Shown: positions 37,654 to 47,665, counted from the stretch's first letter. The stretch is DNA of 64,000 nt from Sphingomonas citricola (GCF_019429535.1 NZ_JAHXZM010000005.1:62001-126000); one strand, 5' to 3'. A program made the numbers and translations. Notes: generated by a model not told the origin, from the sequence alone.

Positions 37654-38750
37654 CACAACCACCCAATCTGTTCGAAGAAGACGGCGAAGAATGCGTCGAG
37701 CACGATCACCATGAAGATCGCCTGCACCACCGCCGACGTGGTGCGCAGCCCGACCTGTTCGGCATCGCCCTTTACCTGCATCCCCTGGTAGCAGCCCGCG
37801 ACCGCGATGATCGCGCCGAATACGGGTGCCTTGATCAATCCGACGAACAGGTCGGTGATCGGAACGACCTCGCGGATGCGCGACACATAGGCTGCGGGAG
37901 GGATATCGAGCGACAGCCAGCACAGAACGCCGCCGCCGATGATCGAGATGACCGAGGAATAGAAGCCGAGGAGCGGCATCAACACGATCGACGCGATCGT
38001 GCGCGGCAGCACCAGCGCCTCCATCGGGGACACGCCGATCACGCGCAGCGCGTCCACCTCCTCGGTCAGCTTCATCGTGCCGAGCTGCGCGGCGAAGGCC
38101 GAGCCCGACCGCCCGGCGACCATGATCGCGGTCATCAGCACGCCCAGTTCGCGAAGCGTGATGCGGCCGACGAGGTTGATCGTGAATGCTTCCGCGCCGA
38201 ACTGCCTGAGCTGCACCGCGCCCTGCTGCGCAATGACGATGCCGATCAGGAAGCTCATCAACCCGATGATGCCGAGCGCAGAGACGCCGACGACCTCGAA
38301 ACGCTGCACCACCGCGTTGAAGCGGAAGCGGCTGGGATGACGGATCACGGTGCCGAGCGAGACGACCGTCGCGCCCATGAAGCCGAGCAGCCCGACCGCG
38401 GTCTGCCCCGCGAGCACCACCGCGTCGCCGATCTCGCCCATGACGCGGCGGAACGGGGTGACGCGCGTCGGGCGCATCTGCACCGGCTGGTCGGCCGCCT
38501 CGACGTGTTCGAACAAGGTGCGGCTGTCGCCGGTCAGCCCTTCGACCTGGGTGTCCTTCTCACGCGCGAAGCGGTGGATGACCCAGGCGCCGATCGTGTC
38601 CATCCGTTCGACCTGCGACAGGTCGATCGCGCGAACCGCGCCGTCGTGTGCAGAAAGGCGATCGGGCAGGTTGCCGAGTTGCGCGAGCGACAGATCGCCG
38701 GAGAAGCGCAGCACGCCCGCATCGTCGTTAAAATCAGCAGCCGCGCTCAT
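37653..38750 (-). CDS. mlaE: Mla-type ABC transporter permease with N-terminal STAS-like domain
   Basis: A 365-residue protein from ATG 38750 (MSAAADFNDDAGVLRFSGDL). Residues 1-95 resemble a STAS/MlaB domain ('AIDLSQVERMDTIGAWVIHR'), fused to an MlaE permease with five or six membrane helices ('LGIIGLMSFLIGIVIAQQGA', 'FGAEAFTINLVGRITLRELG', 'AGRSGSAFAAQLGTMKLTEE'). The fusion replaces a separate mlaB. It heads the operon permease-ATPase-MCE-lipoprotein. Confidence 0.88.
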   Translation of the reverse strand: MSAAADFNDDAGVLRFSGDLSLAQLGNLPDRLSAHDGAVRAIDLSQVERMDTIGAWVIHRFAREKDTQVEGLTGDSRTLFEHVEAADQPVQMRPTRVTPFRRVMGEIGDAVVLAGQTAVGLLGFMGATVVSLGTVIRHPSRFRFNAVVQRFEVVGVSALGIIGLMSFLIGIVIAQQGAVQLRQFGAEAFTINLVGRITLRELGVLMTAIMVAGRSGSAFAAQLGTMKLTEEVDALRVIGVSPMEALVLPRTIASIVLMPLLGFYSSVISIIGGGVLCWLSLDIPPAAYVSRIREVVPITDLFVGLIKAPVFGAIIAVAGCYQGMQVKGDAEQVGLRTTSAVVQAIFMVIVLDAFFAVFFEQIGWL

Positions 38751-38830
38751 GCGTCGATCCATGCGGCAAAGCTCATCACGTCACAAGCGATTCAAGTGAA
38801 CGATCGTTCCGCAACTGGAATCATTCTGAC

Positions 38831-40168
38831 CTACATCAGCACATCGACGGCGTGGATCAACACGCCGACCAGCCCGCCGACCAGCGTTCCGTTGACGCGG
38901 ATGAACTGGAGATCCTTGCCGACCGCATTCTCGAGCCGCTCGGTGATGGTGCGCGTGTCCCAGCCGCGCACCGTCTCCGACACCAGCCGGACGATCGTGT
39001 CGCCGTAATCGGCCGCCGCGCCGACGACCGCGCGGCGGACGAAGCGGTTGATCGTGCGTCCGAGCCTGGGATCGCGCGCGAGCGTATCGCCGAGTTGCCG
39101 CAATGCCTCGCCGAACTTGCCCGACAGCAGCGCCTGCGGATCGCGCGCCATCCGCAGCATCGCGGCGCGCGCCTGTTCCCACAGACCGTTGATCCAGTCC
39201 TGCATCGCCGGGTTCTCGAGCAGTTCGATCTTCAACCGCTCGACCTTGTCGCGCATCTCGGGCGCGTGCTGCAGATCGTGCGCGAGGCGGGCCAGCCCCT
39301 CCTCGGCCCGGACGCGCAAGGGGTGGTCGCGGTTCTCGGCGACATCGCCGATCAGCTTGTCGAGCCCGTCGATGAGCTTGTTGGCGAGCGTCTCGTCCAA
39401 TCCGGTCCAGCGCAGGATCGAGCCCGCGCGGTCGTGCACCATCGCGCGGATGAGCGCTTCGTTGCTGCGGAGCGCGTCGCGCCCCCACACGATCAGGCTG
39501 TCGAGCACGGGCAGGTGGCGATCCTCCGCCACCGCGGCGGAGAGCGCGCGGCCGAGCATCGGCGATACCTCGGTCTCGCGGACGCGCGCCACCATCATCG
39601 CGCGAACCATGCCGCCCAGGCGTTCCTGGTCGAGCTCCTGCAGGATCTCGACCGCTAAGCGCGACGTACCGCGCGCTAGGCGTCCGCCAGACCCCTGCGG
39701 ATTGGCGAGCCAGCGCCCCGCCGCCCCCGCGACGTCGATCCGCGCCATCCGCCGCGCGACGACCGAGGGGATGAGGAAATAGTCGCGCAGGAAGGTCGCG
39801 AGCTGGTCGCCGATCCGGTCCTTGTTGCGCGGAATGATCGCTGTGTGCGGTATCGGCAGCGCCAGCGGATGACGGAACAGCGCGGTGACCGCGAACCAGT
39901 CGGCGAGCCCGCCGACCATCGCCGCCTCGCTGAACGCGCGCACGAACCCCCAGGCGGGGTGGAGCGACTGAAGTGAACGCGTGACGACGAAGGTCACCGC
40001 CATCGCGACGAGCAATCCGGTCGCGATCAACTGCATGCGCCGCAAGCCGGGAGGAACGGGCTGGCGCGGGAGGGGGCGGCGGACGGGAACGGTCATCGCG
40101 AGGGGAAAGCTCGAGCCGGGCGAAGGTTCATGCCCTCGCCGCCGCCCCTCGACAGCGGCGCTGCTCAT
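38831..40168 (-). CDS. DUF445 membrane-anchored protein
   Basis: A 445-residue protein of the DUF445 family: an N-terminal transmembrane helix ('RMQLIATGLLVAMAVTFVVT'), 'AFSEAAMVGGLADWFAVTAL' and 'FRHPLALPIPHTAIIPRNKD' are the conserved opening, followed by a long helical periplasmic or cytoplasmic region and a final hydrophobic helix. The ATG at 40168 overlaps the RND permease stop (ATGA); ATG 40096 (MTVPVRRPLP) is a reasonable alternative. Function is poorly known; members are linked to envelope integrity. Confidence 0.82.
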   Translation of the reverse strand: MSSAAVEGRRRGHEPSPGSSFPLAMTVPVRRPLPRQPVPPGLRRMQLIATGLLVAMAVTFVVTRSLQSLHPAWGFVRAFSEAAMVGGLADWFAVTALFRHPLALPIPHTAIIPRNKDRIGDQLATFLRDYFLIPSVVARRMARIDVAGAAGRWLANPQGSGGRLARGTSRLAVEILQELDQERLGGMVRAMMVARVRETEVSPMLGRALSAAVAEDRHLPVLDSLIVWGRDALRSNEALIRAMVHDRAGSILRWTGLDETLANKLIDGLDKLIGDVAENRDHPLRVRAEEGLARLAHDLQHAPEMRDKVERLKIELLENPAMQDWINGLWEQARAAMLRMARDPQALLSGKFGEALRQLGDTLARDPRLGRTINRFVRRAVVGAAADYGDTIVRLVSETVRGWDTRTITERLENAVGKDLQFIRVNGTLVGGLVGVLIHAVDVLM

Positions 40169-43100
40169 TCCGCCGGATGCGTGCCCTCTCCGCCATAGCC
40201 GATCCGACCCGCGGTACCGGGCAACGCACCCGCGGGGGCGTCGTGCTCGATCACCGGACGGCCGTCGTCACCCGGCCGGTACGTGAGCAGACGGCGACCG
40301 ATCCACGGCCCGATGCGCCGCTCTGCCCCGATCGCGAGGCTGAACGCCGCGGGCACGATCAGGAGCGTCAGCAATGTCGAGAGTGACAGCCCGCCGATCA
40401 CCACCACGCCCATCGGCGCGCGGAACGAATTGTCGCCCGACAGCGACAGAGCGGTCGGCACCATGCCCGCGACCATCGCGATCGTCGTCATCAGGATTGG
40501 CTGTGCGCGCTTGTGCCCCGCGTCGATGATCGCGGCGCGAAGCGGTACGCCCGCCTGCATCTCCTCCAGCGCAAAATCGATCAGCAGGATCGAATTCTTG
40601 GCGACGATGCCGAGCAGCATCAGCAACCCGATGAACACCGGCAGCGAGAGCGGCTGCCCCGCGATGATCAGCGCGATGAGGCCACCCAGCGGCGCGAGCA
40701 GCAGCGACCCCATGTTGACCACCGGCGGCAGCAGGCGGCGGTAGAGCAGGATCAGCACCGCGAAGACGAGGAACACCCCCGCGAGGACCGCGAAGACGAA
40801 GTTGACCAGCATCTCCATCTGCCATTTCGCCTGACCGACCTGCAGTTCCTGCACGCCGATCGGCAGATTGCGCATGACGGGTAGCGCCTTGATCCTCGCC
40901 ATCACCTCGCTCGCGACCAGGCCCGGCGCGAGATCGGCGCCGACGGTCAACTGCCGCTGCTGGTTGAGCCGGGTGATGCGCGTCGGGCCCGAGCCGAACC
41001 CGATCTCCGCGACGAGGCCGAGCGGCACCGAACCACCGCTGGCGGTCGCCACCGGAAGATTCTGGATCGTGTCGAGCTTCGAGCGCGACGACGGCGCGAG
41101 CGCGACGCGGATCGGGATCTGGCGATCGGACAAGGAGAAGCGCGCGCTGTTCTGGTCGAGGTCACCGAGCGTGGCGATGCGGATCGCGTTGGAAAGCGCG
41201 GCGGTCGTCACCCCCAGATTGGCAGCGAGGTCGAGCCGCGGACGGATCTGTATCTCGGGTCGCTTGAGGTCGCCCGCGATCCGCGGCGCGACGACGCCGC
41301 GGACCCCTGCCATCTGCTTGACCAGCGTGTCCGCGGTCTGGCGCAATTGTTCGGGATCATCGCCCGCCAGCGTCACCGACAGATCGCGATTGTTGTCGCC
41401 CCAACCGAACTGCGATTCGAAATTCACGCGCGCGTCGGCGACCTTGGCGAGCTGCGGCGTCAGCTCGCGCTCGAACTCGGTCGAGGTCTTGTCGCGCGGT
41501 TTCTTCAATTGCAGCACGAGGCGGCCCGAACCAACGCTGGTCGTCGCGTAGACGCTTTCCACCAGCGGCTGGCGGTGCATCAGTTCGTCGACCTGCTCGA
41601 CCACCGCCTGCGTCGTCTCGAGCGTCGCGCCCGGGGGCATCGTCACGGTGACGACGCTGCGGTCGCGGTCCTGCGCCGGCTGGAACGTCATCGGGATCTG
41701 CGTGAATAGGAACAGCGTCAGCGCGAAGGCGAGCGCGCCGATCCCGACCGTCCAGACGCGGTGATCGCGCAGATAGCGCAAGCCGCGGCGCATGCGACCC
41801 TGCGCGCGCGCGGCAGGAGCCTTGCCCTCGCCCAGCGTCCACACCAGCACGCGTTGATAGATGTCGAGCCAGCGCCCGCCGCCGTGTTCCGCATGGCCCG
41901 AGGATTTGAGGAAATAGGCCGCGATCATCGGCGTGATCAGACGCGCGACCGCGAGGCTCATCAACACCGCGACGACGACGGTCAGGCCGAAATTCTTGAA
42001 AAACTGCCCCGAGATGCCGGGCATCAGGCCCACGGGGAAGAACACCGCGACGATCGCCATCGTGGTCGCGAGCACCGCGAGCCCGATCTCGTCGGCCGCG
42101 TCGATCGAGGCCTGGAACGCGGATTTGCCCATCCGCATGTGGCGCACGATGTTCTCGATCTCGACGATCGCGTCGTCGACCAGCACGCCCGCCACCAGGC
42201 TGAGCGCGAGCATCGTCATGTTGTTGAGCGTGAAGCCCAGCATGTCCATGAACCAGAAGGCGGGGATCGCCGACAGGGGAATCGCGAGCGCGGCGATGAA
42301 GGTCGCGCGCCAGTCGCGCAGGAACAGGAACACGACGAGGACCGCGAGCAGCGCGCCCTCGATCATCGAGTGGATCGCGGCCTTGTATTGGACCAGCGCG
42401 TATTCGGAACCGTCGACGCGCAGGCGGAACTGCACCTTGGGATTGCGCTTCTCGAGTGCCTCGAGCTTTGCCTTCGCCTCGCGGAACACGGTGACGTCCG
42501 AGGCACCCTTCGCGCGCTTGAAATCGAACGAGATGACCGAGCGCCCGTCGACCGCCGCCGCGCTGCGACGTTCGCCGTAGAGATCGCGCACCGTCGCGAT
42601 ATCGGCCAAGCGGATGGTGCGCCCGCCGCCGACGTTGATCTGCGTCTGGCTGAGTTGATACGCGGTGTCGGCGTTGCCGATGACACGCACCGATTGTTCG
42701 GCACCCGCGATCTCCGCGCGCCCGCCCGGCGCATTCAGGTTCACTTGGCGAAGCTGCTGGTTGATCTGGCTGGCGGTCAGCCCTTGCGCGGCGAGCTTGG
42801 CGGGATCGAGGATCACGCGAATCTCGCGGTCGACGCCGCCGTTGCGCGTCACGCTGCCCATGCCCGACACCGACAGCAGCTCCTTCGCCACCGTATTGTC
42901 GATGTACCAGCTCAGATCCTCGATCGACATGTCGGTGCCGGTCGCGGTGTAGCTGCCGAGATTGAAGTCGTTCGCCTTGATGCGGCTGACCTGCGGCTCG
43001 GTGATGCCGTCGGGCAGATCGGCGCGGATCTGCGTGATCGCGTCGCGCGCCTCGTTGACCGCGCGGTCGACCGGCGTGCCGATCGCGAGCTGCACCACCG

Positions 43101-43380
43101 TGGTCGAATCGCCTTCACTGACGTAGGAGTTGATCTCGTCGATCCCCTCCAGGCTGCGTACCGCCGCCTCGACGCGCTGCGTCACCTGGGTTTCCAGCTC
43201 GCTCGGCGCCGCGCCCGGCTGGTTGATCGAGATGATCACGCCGGGGAAGTCGATGTCGGGTTGCTGGTTGATGTCCATGCGGACGAAGCTGACCACGCCC
43301 ATCACGGTCAGGATCAGGAACAGGACGATCGACGGCACCGGGTTGCGGATCGACCAGGCCGAGATGTTGCGGAAACCCAT
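40165..43380 (-). CDS. RND efflux transporter permease subunit
   Basis: A 1071-residue inner-membrane pump of the AcrB/MexB (HAE) type. It opens MGFRNISAWSIRNPVPSIVL with the first of 12 membrane helices, then two large periplasmic loops ('DINQQPDIDFPGVIISINQP' near residue 33). TM4 carries 'LVAGVLVDDAIVEIENI', holding the two Asp of the proton relay, and the second half repeats the layout. It exports drugs or other amphiphiles using proton motive force. The adaptor gene lies 6 bases upstream; no outer-membrane factor is adjacent. Confidence 0.92.
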   Translation of the reverse strand: MGFRNISAWSIRNPVPSIVLFLILTVMGVVSFVRMDINQQPDIDFPGVIISINQPGAAPSELETQVTQRVEAAVRSLEGIDEINSYVSEGDSTTVVQLAIGTPVDRAVNEARDAITQIRADLPDGITEPQVSRIKANDFNLGSYTATGTDMSIEDLSWYIDNTVAKELLSVSGMGSVTRNGGVDREIRVILDPAKLAAQGLTASQINQQLRQVNLNAPGGRAEIAGAEQSVRVIGNADTAYQLSQTQINVGGGRTIRLADIATVRDLYGERRSAAAVDGRSVISFDFKRAKGASDVTVFREAKAKLEALEKRNPKVQFRLRVDGSEYALVQYKAAIHSMIEGALLAVLVVFLFLRDWRATFIAALAIPLSAIPAFWFMDMLGFTLNNMTMLALSLVAGVLVDDAIVEIENIVRHMRMGKSAFQASIDAADEIGLAVLATTMAIVAVFFPVGLMPGISGQFFKNFGLTVVVAVLMSLAVARLITPMIAAYFLKSSGHAEHGGGRWLDIYQRVLVWTLGEGKAPAARAQGRMRRGLRYLRDHRVWTVGIGALAFALTLFLFTQIPMTFQPAQDRDRSVVTVTMPPGATLETTQAVVEQVDELMHRQPLVESVYATTSVGSGRLVLQLKKPRDKTSTEFERELTPQLAKVADARVNFESQFGWGDNNRDLSVTLAGDDPEQLRQTADTLVKQMAGVRGVVAPRIAGDLKRPEIQIRPRLDLAANLGVTTAALSNAIRIATLGDLDQNSARFSLSDRQIPIRVALAPSSRSKLDTIQNLPVATASGGSVPLGLVAEIGFGSGPTRITRLNQQRQLTVGADLAPGLVASEVMARIKALPVMRNLPIGVQELQVGQAKWQMEMLVNFVFAVLAGVFLVFAVLILLYRRLLPPVVNMGSLLLAPLGGLIALIIAGQPLSLPVFIGLLMLLGIVAKNSILLIDFALEEMQAGVPLRAAIIDAGHKRAQPILMTTIAMVAGMVPTALSLSGDNSFRAPMGVVVIGGLSLSTLLTLLIVPAAFSLAIGAERRIGPWIGRRLLTYRPGDDGRPVIEHDAPAGALPGTAGRIGYGGEGTHPAE

Positions 43381-43386
43381 GGTTCG

Positions 43387-44556
43387 TCAGCTCCCCTGGC
43401 GGCGCAGGATCGGCGTCACCTTTTGCCCGGGATTGAGGAATGCGCCCGCGGACAGCACCACGCGCTCGTTACCCGACAGCCCGGTCGCGATCGCGACCCG
43501 ATTGTTGTCGACCGGCCCCAGCGTCACGTTGCGGCGCTGCGCCTTGTTCTGCTGGTCGATGACGTAGACGTAATTGCCCTGCTCGTCGCTCTGGAGCGCA
43601 GATTGCGGCAACTCGGGCGCGCTGCCCGCATTGGCCGTGATCGACGCGGAGGCGAACCCGCCGGGACGAAGCGCCGGATTGTACGACAGCGCGATCCGCG
43701 CGATCCCCTGCCGCGTCTGCGGATCGATGACGGGGGCGACCTGCCACACCTGCCCGCTGAACTGGCGCGTGTCGCCAACCGGGGTCACGATCGCGCGCGA
43801 ACCGGCGCGGATCGCCTGGAGATCGCCCTCCGACAATTGCGCGCGCATCTCCATCTCGCCGCCCTTCGCCATGCGGAACAGGACGCCCGAGCCCGAACTG
43901 ACGATCTGGCCGGGTTCGACTCCGCGCGTCAGCACCAGCCCCTCGGCCGGCGCGCGGATATCGAGCCGTGCGTTCCGCGCCCGCTGTTCAGACAACGCCG
44001 CGCGCGACACCTGCAGGCGCGCGGCGGCGGCATCGCGCGTCGCGATCCGGCGCTGCACGTCCGCCTTCGAGATGAAGCCGCGATCGACGAGGCTCTGCGC
44101 GCGCTCTAGCTCGGCCTGGGCGAGCGTCAGGTCGGATTGCGCGACACCGATCTGCGCGGCGAGGCTCGCGGCGGTCTGCGCCTGGACCGACCGGTCGACG
44201 GTTGCCAGCACCTGCCCCGCCTTGACCCACTGACCCGGCTCGACCAGCACGCGCGACACCATGCCGCCCTCGCCCGCGACGCCGACGGGCATCTCGCGCC
44301 GGGCCGCGAGCGTGCCCGTCGCGCTGACGGTGCGGTCGACGACCTGGCTACCGGGGACGATCACCGTGACGTTGGGCGCGCCCGAGTCCGACGATCCGGC
44401 GGCGGCCGCGGGCGCCTTTTCGTGCTTGAAGACGAACCAGCCGCCGACGAGCGCGAGCACTACCAGCACCGCGATGATCCAGCGCCGACGCCGCCGTGGC
44501 CGCTCATCCGCCAAGAGCAGCCGCTCGCCCTCCAAAGTGCCCGGCTCGTACGTCAT
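43387..44556 (-). CDS. RND efflux periplasmic adaptor subunit
   Basis: A 389-residue membrane-fusion protein. It has an N-terminal cytoplasmic stretch with 'RPRRRRRWIIAVLVVLALVG' anchoring a single membrane helix (residues about 24-43), then lipoyl ('VSRVLVEPGQWVKAGQVLAT'), alpha-hairpin (about 130-190), beta-barrel and membrane-proximal domains ('GQKVTPILRRQGS' at the end). It links the permease encoded next door to an outer-membrane channel. The promoter is presumably in the 134-base divergent gap shared with the SIMPL gene. Confidence 0.9.
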   Translation of the reverse strand: MTYEPGTLEGERLLLADERPRRRRRWIIAVLVVLALVGGWFVFKHEKAPAAAAGSSDSGAPNVTVIVPGSQVVDRTVSATGTLAARREMPVGVAGEGGMVSRVLVEPGQWVKAGQVLATVDRSVQAQTAASLAAQIGVAQSDLTLAQAELERAQSLVDRGFISKADVQRRIATRDAAAARLQVSRAALSEQRARNARLDIRAPAEGLVLTRGVEPGQIVSSGSGVLFRMAKGGEMEMRAQLSEGDLQAIRAGSRAIVTPVGDTRQFSGQVWQVAPVIDPQTRQGIARIALSYNPALRPGGFASASITANAGSAPELPQSALQSDEQGNYVYVIDQQNKAQRRNVTLGPVDNNRVAIATGLSGNERVVLSAGAFLNPGQKVTPILRRQGS

Positions 44557-44690
44557 GCGCGCTATTTATCCCTCAACCCGCTGCTGTATTATCCAGCTAC
44601 GTCACCACGCGCAAGCCCGCGCGTCATTCAGCTTATGTTGTGCGAACCGCCCTAGACGAGGACGGGTTAACGAACGGGAGATGTTGAGAC

Positions 44691-45431
44691 ATGCGGATTG
44701 GTTCAGGGTTGTGCGCGGGGTTCATCGGCATGGCGGCCGTGATGCCGGCCCTCGCGGTGGCGCAGGCGCCGCAGGTACCGGCGACGCCGGTCGACGGCAC
44801 GGTGCTGGAGGTGAATGCGACCGGTCGCGTCACGCGAGCGCCCGATCAGGCGGTGATCCGCGCGGGCGTGGTGACGCAGAGCACGACGGCGGCAGCCGCG
44901 ACGCAGGAAAATGCGACGCGCATGGCGCAGGTGATCGCCAGCCTGAAATCGGCAGGCATCCAGTCGCGCGACCTGTCGACCAGCAATGTCTCGCTGCAAC
45001 CGCAATATCGCTACGCCGATAACCAGCCGCCGGTCGTCACCGGCTATCAGGCGAGCAACAGCGTGTCGGTCAAGTTCCGCGACGTTGCACGAAGCGGCGC
45101 GGTGCTCGATGCGCTGGTGAAGGCGGGCGCCAATCAGATCGACGGGCCGGCATTGTCGCTGTCGCAGCCGGACGCCGCGCTGGATGCGGCGCGCGCGGAT
45201 GCGGTGAAGCGGGCGCAGGCGCGCGCGTCACTCTACGCGCAGGCGGCGGGGCTGCGGGTCGATCGCATCCTGTCGATCACCGAAGCGGGCGAGAATGACG
45301 GCGGACAACCGCAACCGCCGGTCATGTTCCGCGTCCGCACGATGGCAGCGGACAGTGCGGCTGCGACGCAGGTGCTGCCGGGCGAAACCGACGTCACCGC
45401 GACGATCAACGTCCGCTTCGTCCTGAAATAA
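44691..45431 (+). CDS. exported SIMPL (DUF541) domain protein
   Basis: A 246-residue protein with a signal peptide (MRIGSGLCAGFIGMAAVMPA, cleavage near AVAQA). The SIMPL pattern follows: 'LEVNATGRVTRAPDQAVIRA' , 'IQSRDLSTSNVSLQPQYRYA', 'VTGYQASNSVSVKFRDVARS' and 'AVKRAQARASLYAQAAGLRV', ending 'TATINVRFVLK'. Members are periplasmic and linked to stress tolerance. ACGGGAG precedes the ATG. It is divergent from the RND operon. Confidence 0.88.
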   Translation: MRIGSGLCAGFIGMAAVMPALAVAQAPQVPATPVDGTVLEVNATGRVTRAPDQAVIRAGVVTQSTTAAAATQENATRMAQVIASLKSAGIQSRDLSTSNVSLQPQYRYADNQPPVVTGYQASNSVSVKFRDVARSGAVLDALVKAGANQIDGPALSLSQPDAALDAARADAVKRAQARASLYAQAAGLRVDRILSITEAGENDGGQPQPPVMFRVRTMAADSAAATQVLPGETDVTATINVRFVLK

Positions 45432-45436
45432 CGAGA

Positions 45437-45466
45437 AACGGCCGCCCGATCGCTCGGGCGGCCGTT
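45437..45466. terminator. bidirectional terminator hairpin between convergent genes
   Basis: A perfect 13-bp stem (AACGGCCGCCCGA with TCGGGCGGCCGTT) around a TCGC loop, 5 bases after the SIMPL stop and facing the convergent GlsB-like gene. AA/TT at the stem ends serve both strands. Confidence 0.8.
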
Positions 45467-45491
45467 CCGCTGTTACCGTTGGGCGGTGCGA

Positions 45492-45749
45492 TTAACGCAC
45501 GCGGCCGCGACGGAACAGGTTGACGATCGCAAGCAGGACGACCGCGCCCAGCAGCGACACGAGGAAGGTGTACAGCGTCAGCGGGGCATTGTTGATCGAG
45601 CCGCCGGTGAAGATCAGGCCACCGAGGAACGCGCCGACGATGCCGACGATGATGTTCAGGAAGATACCCTGCTGCGCATCGGTGCGCATGATGATGCTGG
45701 CGAGCCAACCGATCACACCGCCGACAATAAGCCAAATGATGAGGTTCAT
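45492..45749 (-). CDS. GlsB/YeaQ/YmgE family stress membrane protein
   Basis: An 85-residue protein from ATG 45749 with GGGGAG upstream. Three hydrophobic segments ('MNLIIWLIVGGVIGWLASII', a Gly-rich second with 'NIIVGIVGAFLGGLIF', and 'FLVSLLGAVVLLAIVNLF') and the conserved 'MRTDAQQGIFLNI' match the transglycosylase-associated family. It is a small inner-membrane protein often induced by general stress. Reading upstream of 45749 adds a non-family segment. Confidence 0.9.
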   Translation of the reverse strand: MNLIIWLIVGGVIGWLASIIMRTDAQQGIFLNIIVGIVGAFLGGLIFTGGSINNAPLTLYTFLVSLLGAVVLLAIVNLFRRGRVR

Positions 45750-45840
45750 CGCAAACACTCCCCTTCGTTGATCGCCCAAAGCAGGCACTGGGGGAGAGAC
45801 GCGCGACGCCAAAACATTGTTCCGCTGCCGAAACCTAAGC

Positions 45841-46140
45841 TCAGAATTTCTGCTGGCGTTCGTACAGCGACTTGTAGTGCTGAATACGCGTGACCCGCAA
45901 CCCCGGCATCCCCGACCGGTCGATCGCGCGCTGCCATCCCGCGAATTCCTCGACCGTCAGGCCGTAGCGCTGGCAGACGTCATCGACCGACAGCAAACCG
46001 CCGTTCACCGCGGCGACCACCTCCGCCTTGCGACGCACCACCCAGCGCGTCGTGTCCGCCGGGGGAAGCGTGTCCAGCGTCAGCGGCTCGCCGAGCGGAC
46101 CGATGACCTTTGCGGGACGAATCTTTTGGTTCTCGATCAT
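45841..46140 (-). CDS. sciP: DUF1153 protein, SciP-type CtrA regulator
   Basis: A 99-residue protein with the DUF1153 sequence: 'VIGPLGEPLTLDTLPPADTT', 'RWVVRRKAEVVAAVNGGLLS', then helix-turn-helix 'VDDVCQRYGLTVEEFAGWQR' and 'GMPGLRVTRIQHYKSLY'. In Caulobacter SciP binds CtrA and blocks transcription of CtrA-dependent cell-cycle genes. Family length is about 90-100 residues. It is a good alphaproteobacterial marker. Confidence 0.9.
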   Translation of the reverse strand: MIENQKIRPAKVIGPLGEPLTLDTLPPADTTRWVVRRKAEVVAAVNGGLLSVDDVCQRYGLTVEEFAGWQRAIDRSGMPGLRVTRIQHYKSLYERQQKF

Positions 46141-46241
46141 TCCTAAACCTCGACTGGGGGCCTTCGCCCCCGTTCCATCGTGCGACCCTTTTAGGGTGAT
46201 GGCCTTGAACGGTACTTAAAGCGGCGCGGTAAACAGGGTCT
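46141..46241. other. leader region upstream of sciP
   Basis: About 100 bases with no recognised gene; presumably the sciP promoter. The AT-richer part (46190-46222) includes TTTTAGGG and GGTACTTAAAG but no clear -35/-10 pair I would defend. Confidence 0.35.
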
Positions 46242-46433
46242 TCACGGCTGGCGCCACGACGATACCGCGGCAGCGGTCGGCAGATCGAAGCTGCCCGTCA
46301 GCGGGGACAACCGCGTCGCCTCCACCCGCGTCGCGTCGATCGCGTGCGCGCGTGCCGCGGTCGGCGAGCGCGCGGTGCGCGAGGCGGCGGCGCGGAACGG
46401 GGTGGTGGCGGCACTGTATGGCTGGGTCGTCAC
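46242..46433 (-). CDS. possible small basic hypothetical protein
   Basis: A GTG-initiated 63-codon frame. Nearly every third position in the last 50 codons is G or C, stronger bias than competing frames, which supports coding. The product is Ala/Thr/Arg-rich, ending SFDLPTAAAVSSWRQP, with no domain. The start is uncertain and there is no obvious ribosome site. Confidence 0.4.
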   Translation of the reverse strand: MTTQPYSAATTPFRAAASRTARSPTAARAHAIDATRVEATRLSPLTGSFDLPTAAAVSSWRQP

Positions 46434-46564
46434 GCATGGCGTCTCATGATGGTCGATCGTTACAGGTCCGATTAGCCACGAGATATTGAAGGAGCGGTAA
46501 AGCCCGGGCCCCGCTTTGCGGCGCCGAGTGGCGATCGCGCGACGAACCGCTTATAAAGAGCGGC

Positions 46565-47665
46565 ATGCACGAACTCGCCGAATTCCAATTGCCGCCGGGC
46601 GCGCGGCGCATCGTCGTCGCGATGTCGGGCGGAGTCGACAGCTCGGTCGTCGCCGCCCTTGCCGCGCGGACGGGGGTCGAGACGATCGGCGTGACGCTGC
46701 AACTCTACGACCACGGCGAGGCGACCAAGCGCGCGGGCGCGTGCTGCGCCGGGCGCGACATCCGCGACGCGCGCGCGGTGTGCGACCGGCTGGGGATCGC
46801 GCATTACGTGTTCGATCACGAGACGAGCTTTCGCGAACAGGTGGTCGACCGCTTCGCCGACGAATATCTCGCCGGACGCACGCCAATCCCGTGCGTCCAG
46901 TGCAACATGGGGCCGAAGTTCACCGACCTGTTCGCGCTCGCGCGCGATCTGGGCGCCGACGCGCTGGCGACCGGGCATTACGTCCGCCGCGTCGAGGGGG
47001 CGGATGGCGCGGAGCTGCACCGCGGCGCCGACCCGGCGCGCGACCAGAGCTATTTCCTGTTCGCGACCACGGCCGCGCAGCTCGACTTTCTGCGCTTCCC
47101 GCTCGGCAATATGCCCAAGGCACGCGTGCGCGAGATCGCGGGCGAGATGGGGCTGCTGGTCGCGGCGAAGCCCGACAGCCAGGACATCTGCTTCGTGCCC
47201 GACGGCGACTATGCCGGGCTGGTGAAGAAACTGCGACCCGAGGCCGCGCAGGGCGGCGAGATCGTCGACCTGGCCGGGCGCAAGCTCGGCGAGCATCGCG
47301 GCATCATCCACTATACCGTCGGACAGCGCCGCGGGCTCGAGATCGGCGGCAGTCCCGAGCCGCTGTACGTCGTGCGCGTCGAGCCCGAGGCGCAGCGCGT
47401 CGTCGTCGGCCCGCGCCGCGCCCTCGCGGTGGCGGCGGCGCGGCTCGATGGCATGAACGTGCTCGGTCCGATGACGGGCGCGTTGACCGCGAAGGTGCGA
47501 TCGATGGCAAAGCCGGTGCCGGCGCGGATGCTGGGCGACCGCTTGGTCTTCGACGCGCCCGAATACGGCGTCGCACCGGGACAGGCGGCGGTGCTCTACG
47601 ACGGCGACCGCGTGCTGGGCGGCGGATGGATTGCGGAGACAGAGGCCGCGATGGCGGCGGCGTAA
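46565..47665 (+). CDS. mnmA: tRNA 2-thiouridine(34) synthase
   Basis: A 366-residue enzyme. The PP-loop '[17 protein letters not shown]' is at residues 17-33, '[14 protein letters not shown]' near 108 carries the first catalytic Cys, 'ATGHYVRR' follows, and '[15 protein letters not shown]' near 202 the second Cys. '[14 protein letters not shown]' starts the C-terminal beta-barrel domains. MnmA thiolates U34 of tRNA-Lys, -Glu and -Gln. Length fits the family. A mildly unusual feature is the Cys-rich insertion '[20 protein letters not shown]' near residue 58, common in sphingomonads. Confidence 0.95.
   Translation: MHELAEFQLPPGARRIVVAMSGGVDSSVVAALAARTGVETIGVTLQLYDHGEATKRAGACCAGRDIRDARAVCDRLGIAHYVFDHETSFREQVVDRFADEYLAGRTPIPCVQCNMGPKFTDLFALARDLGADALATGHYVRRVEGADGAELHRGADPARDQSYFLFATTAAQLDFLRFPLGNMPKARVREIAGEMGLLVAAKPDSQDICFVPDGDYAGLVKKLRPEAAQGGEIVDLAGRKLGEHRGIIHYTVGQRRGLEIGGSPEPLYVVRVEPEAQRVVVGPRRALAVAAARLDGMNVLGPMTGALTAKVRSMAKPVPARMLGDRLVFDAPEYGVAPGQAAVLYDGDRVLGGGWIAETEAAMAAA

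Noticed and set aside
41761-44109. A 782-codon plus-strand open frame opposite the RND permease and adaptor
   Set aside because: Composition (His/Arg/Asp-rich) is that of a reverse-frame shadow; both minus-strand genes are clear family members.
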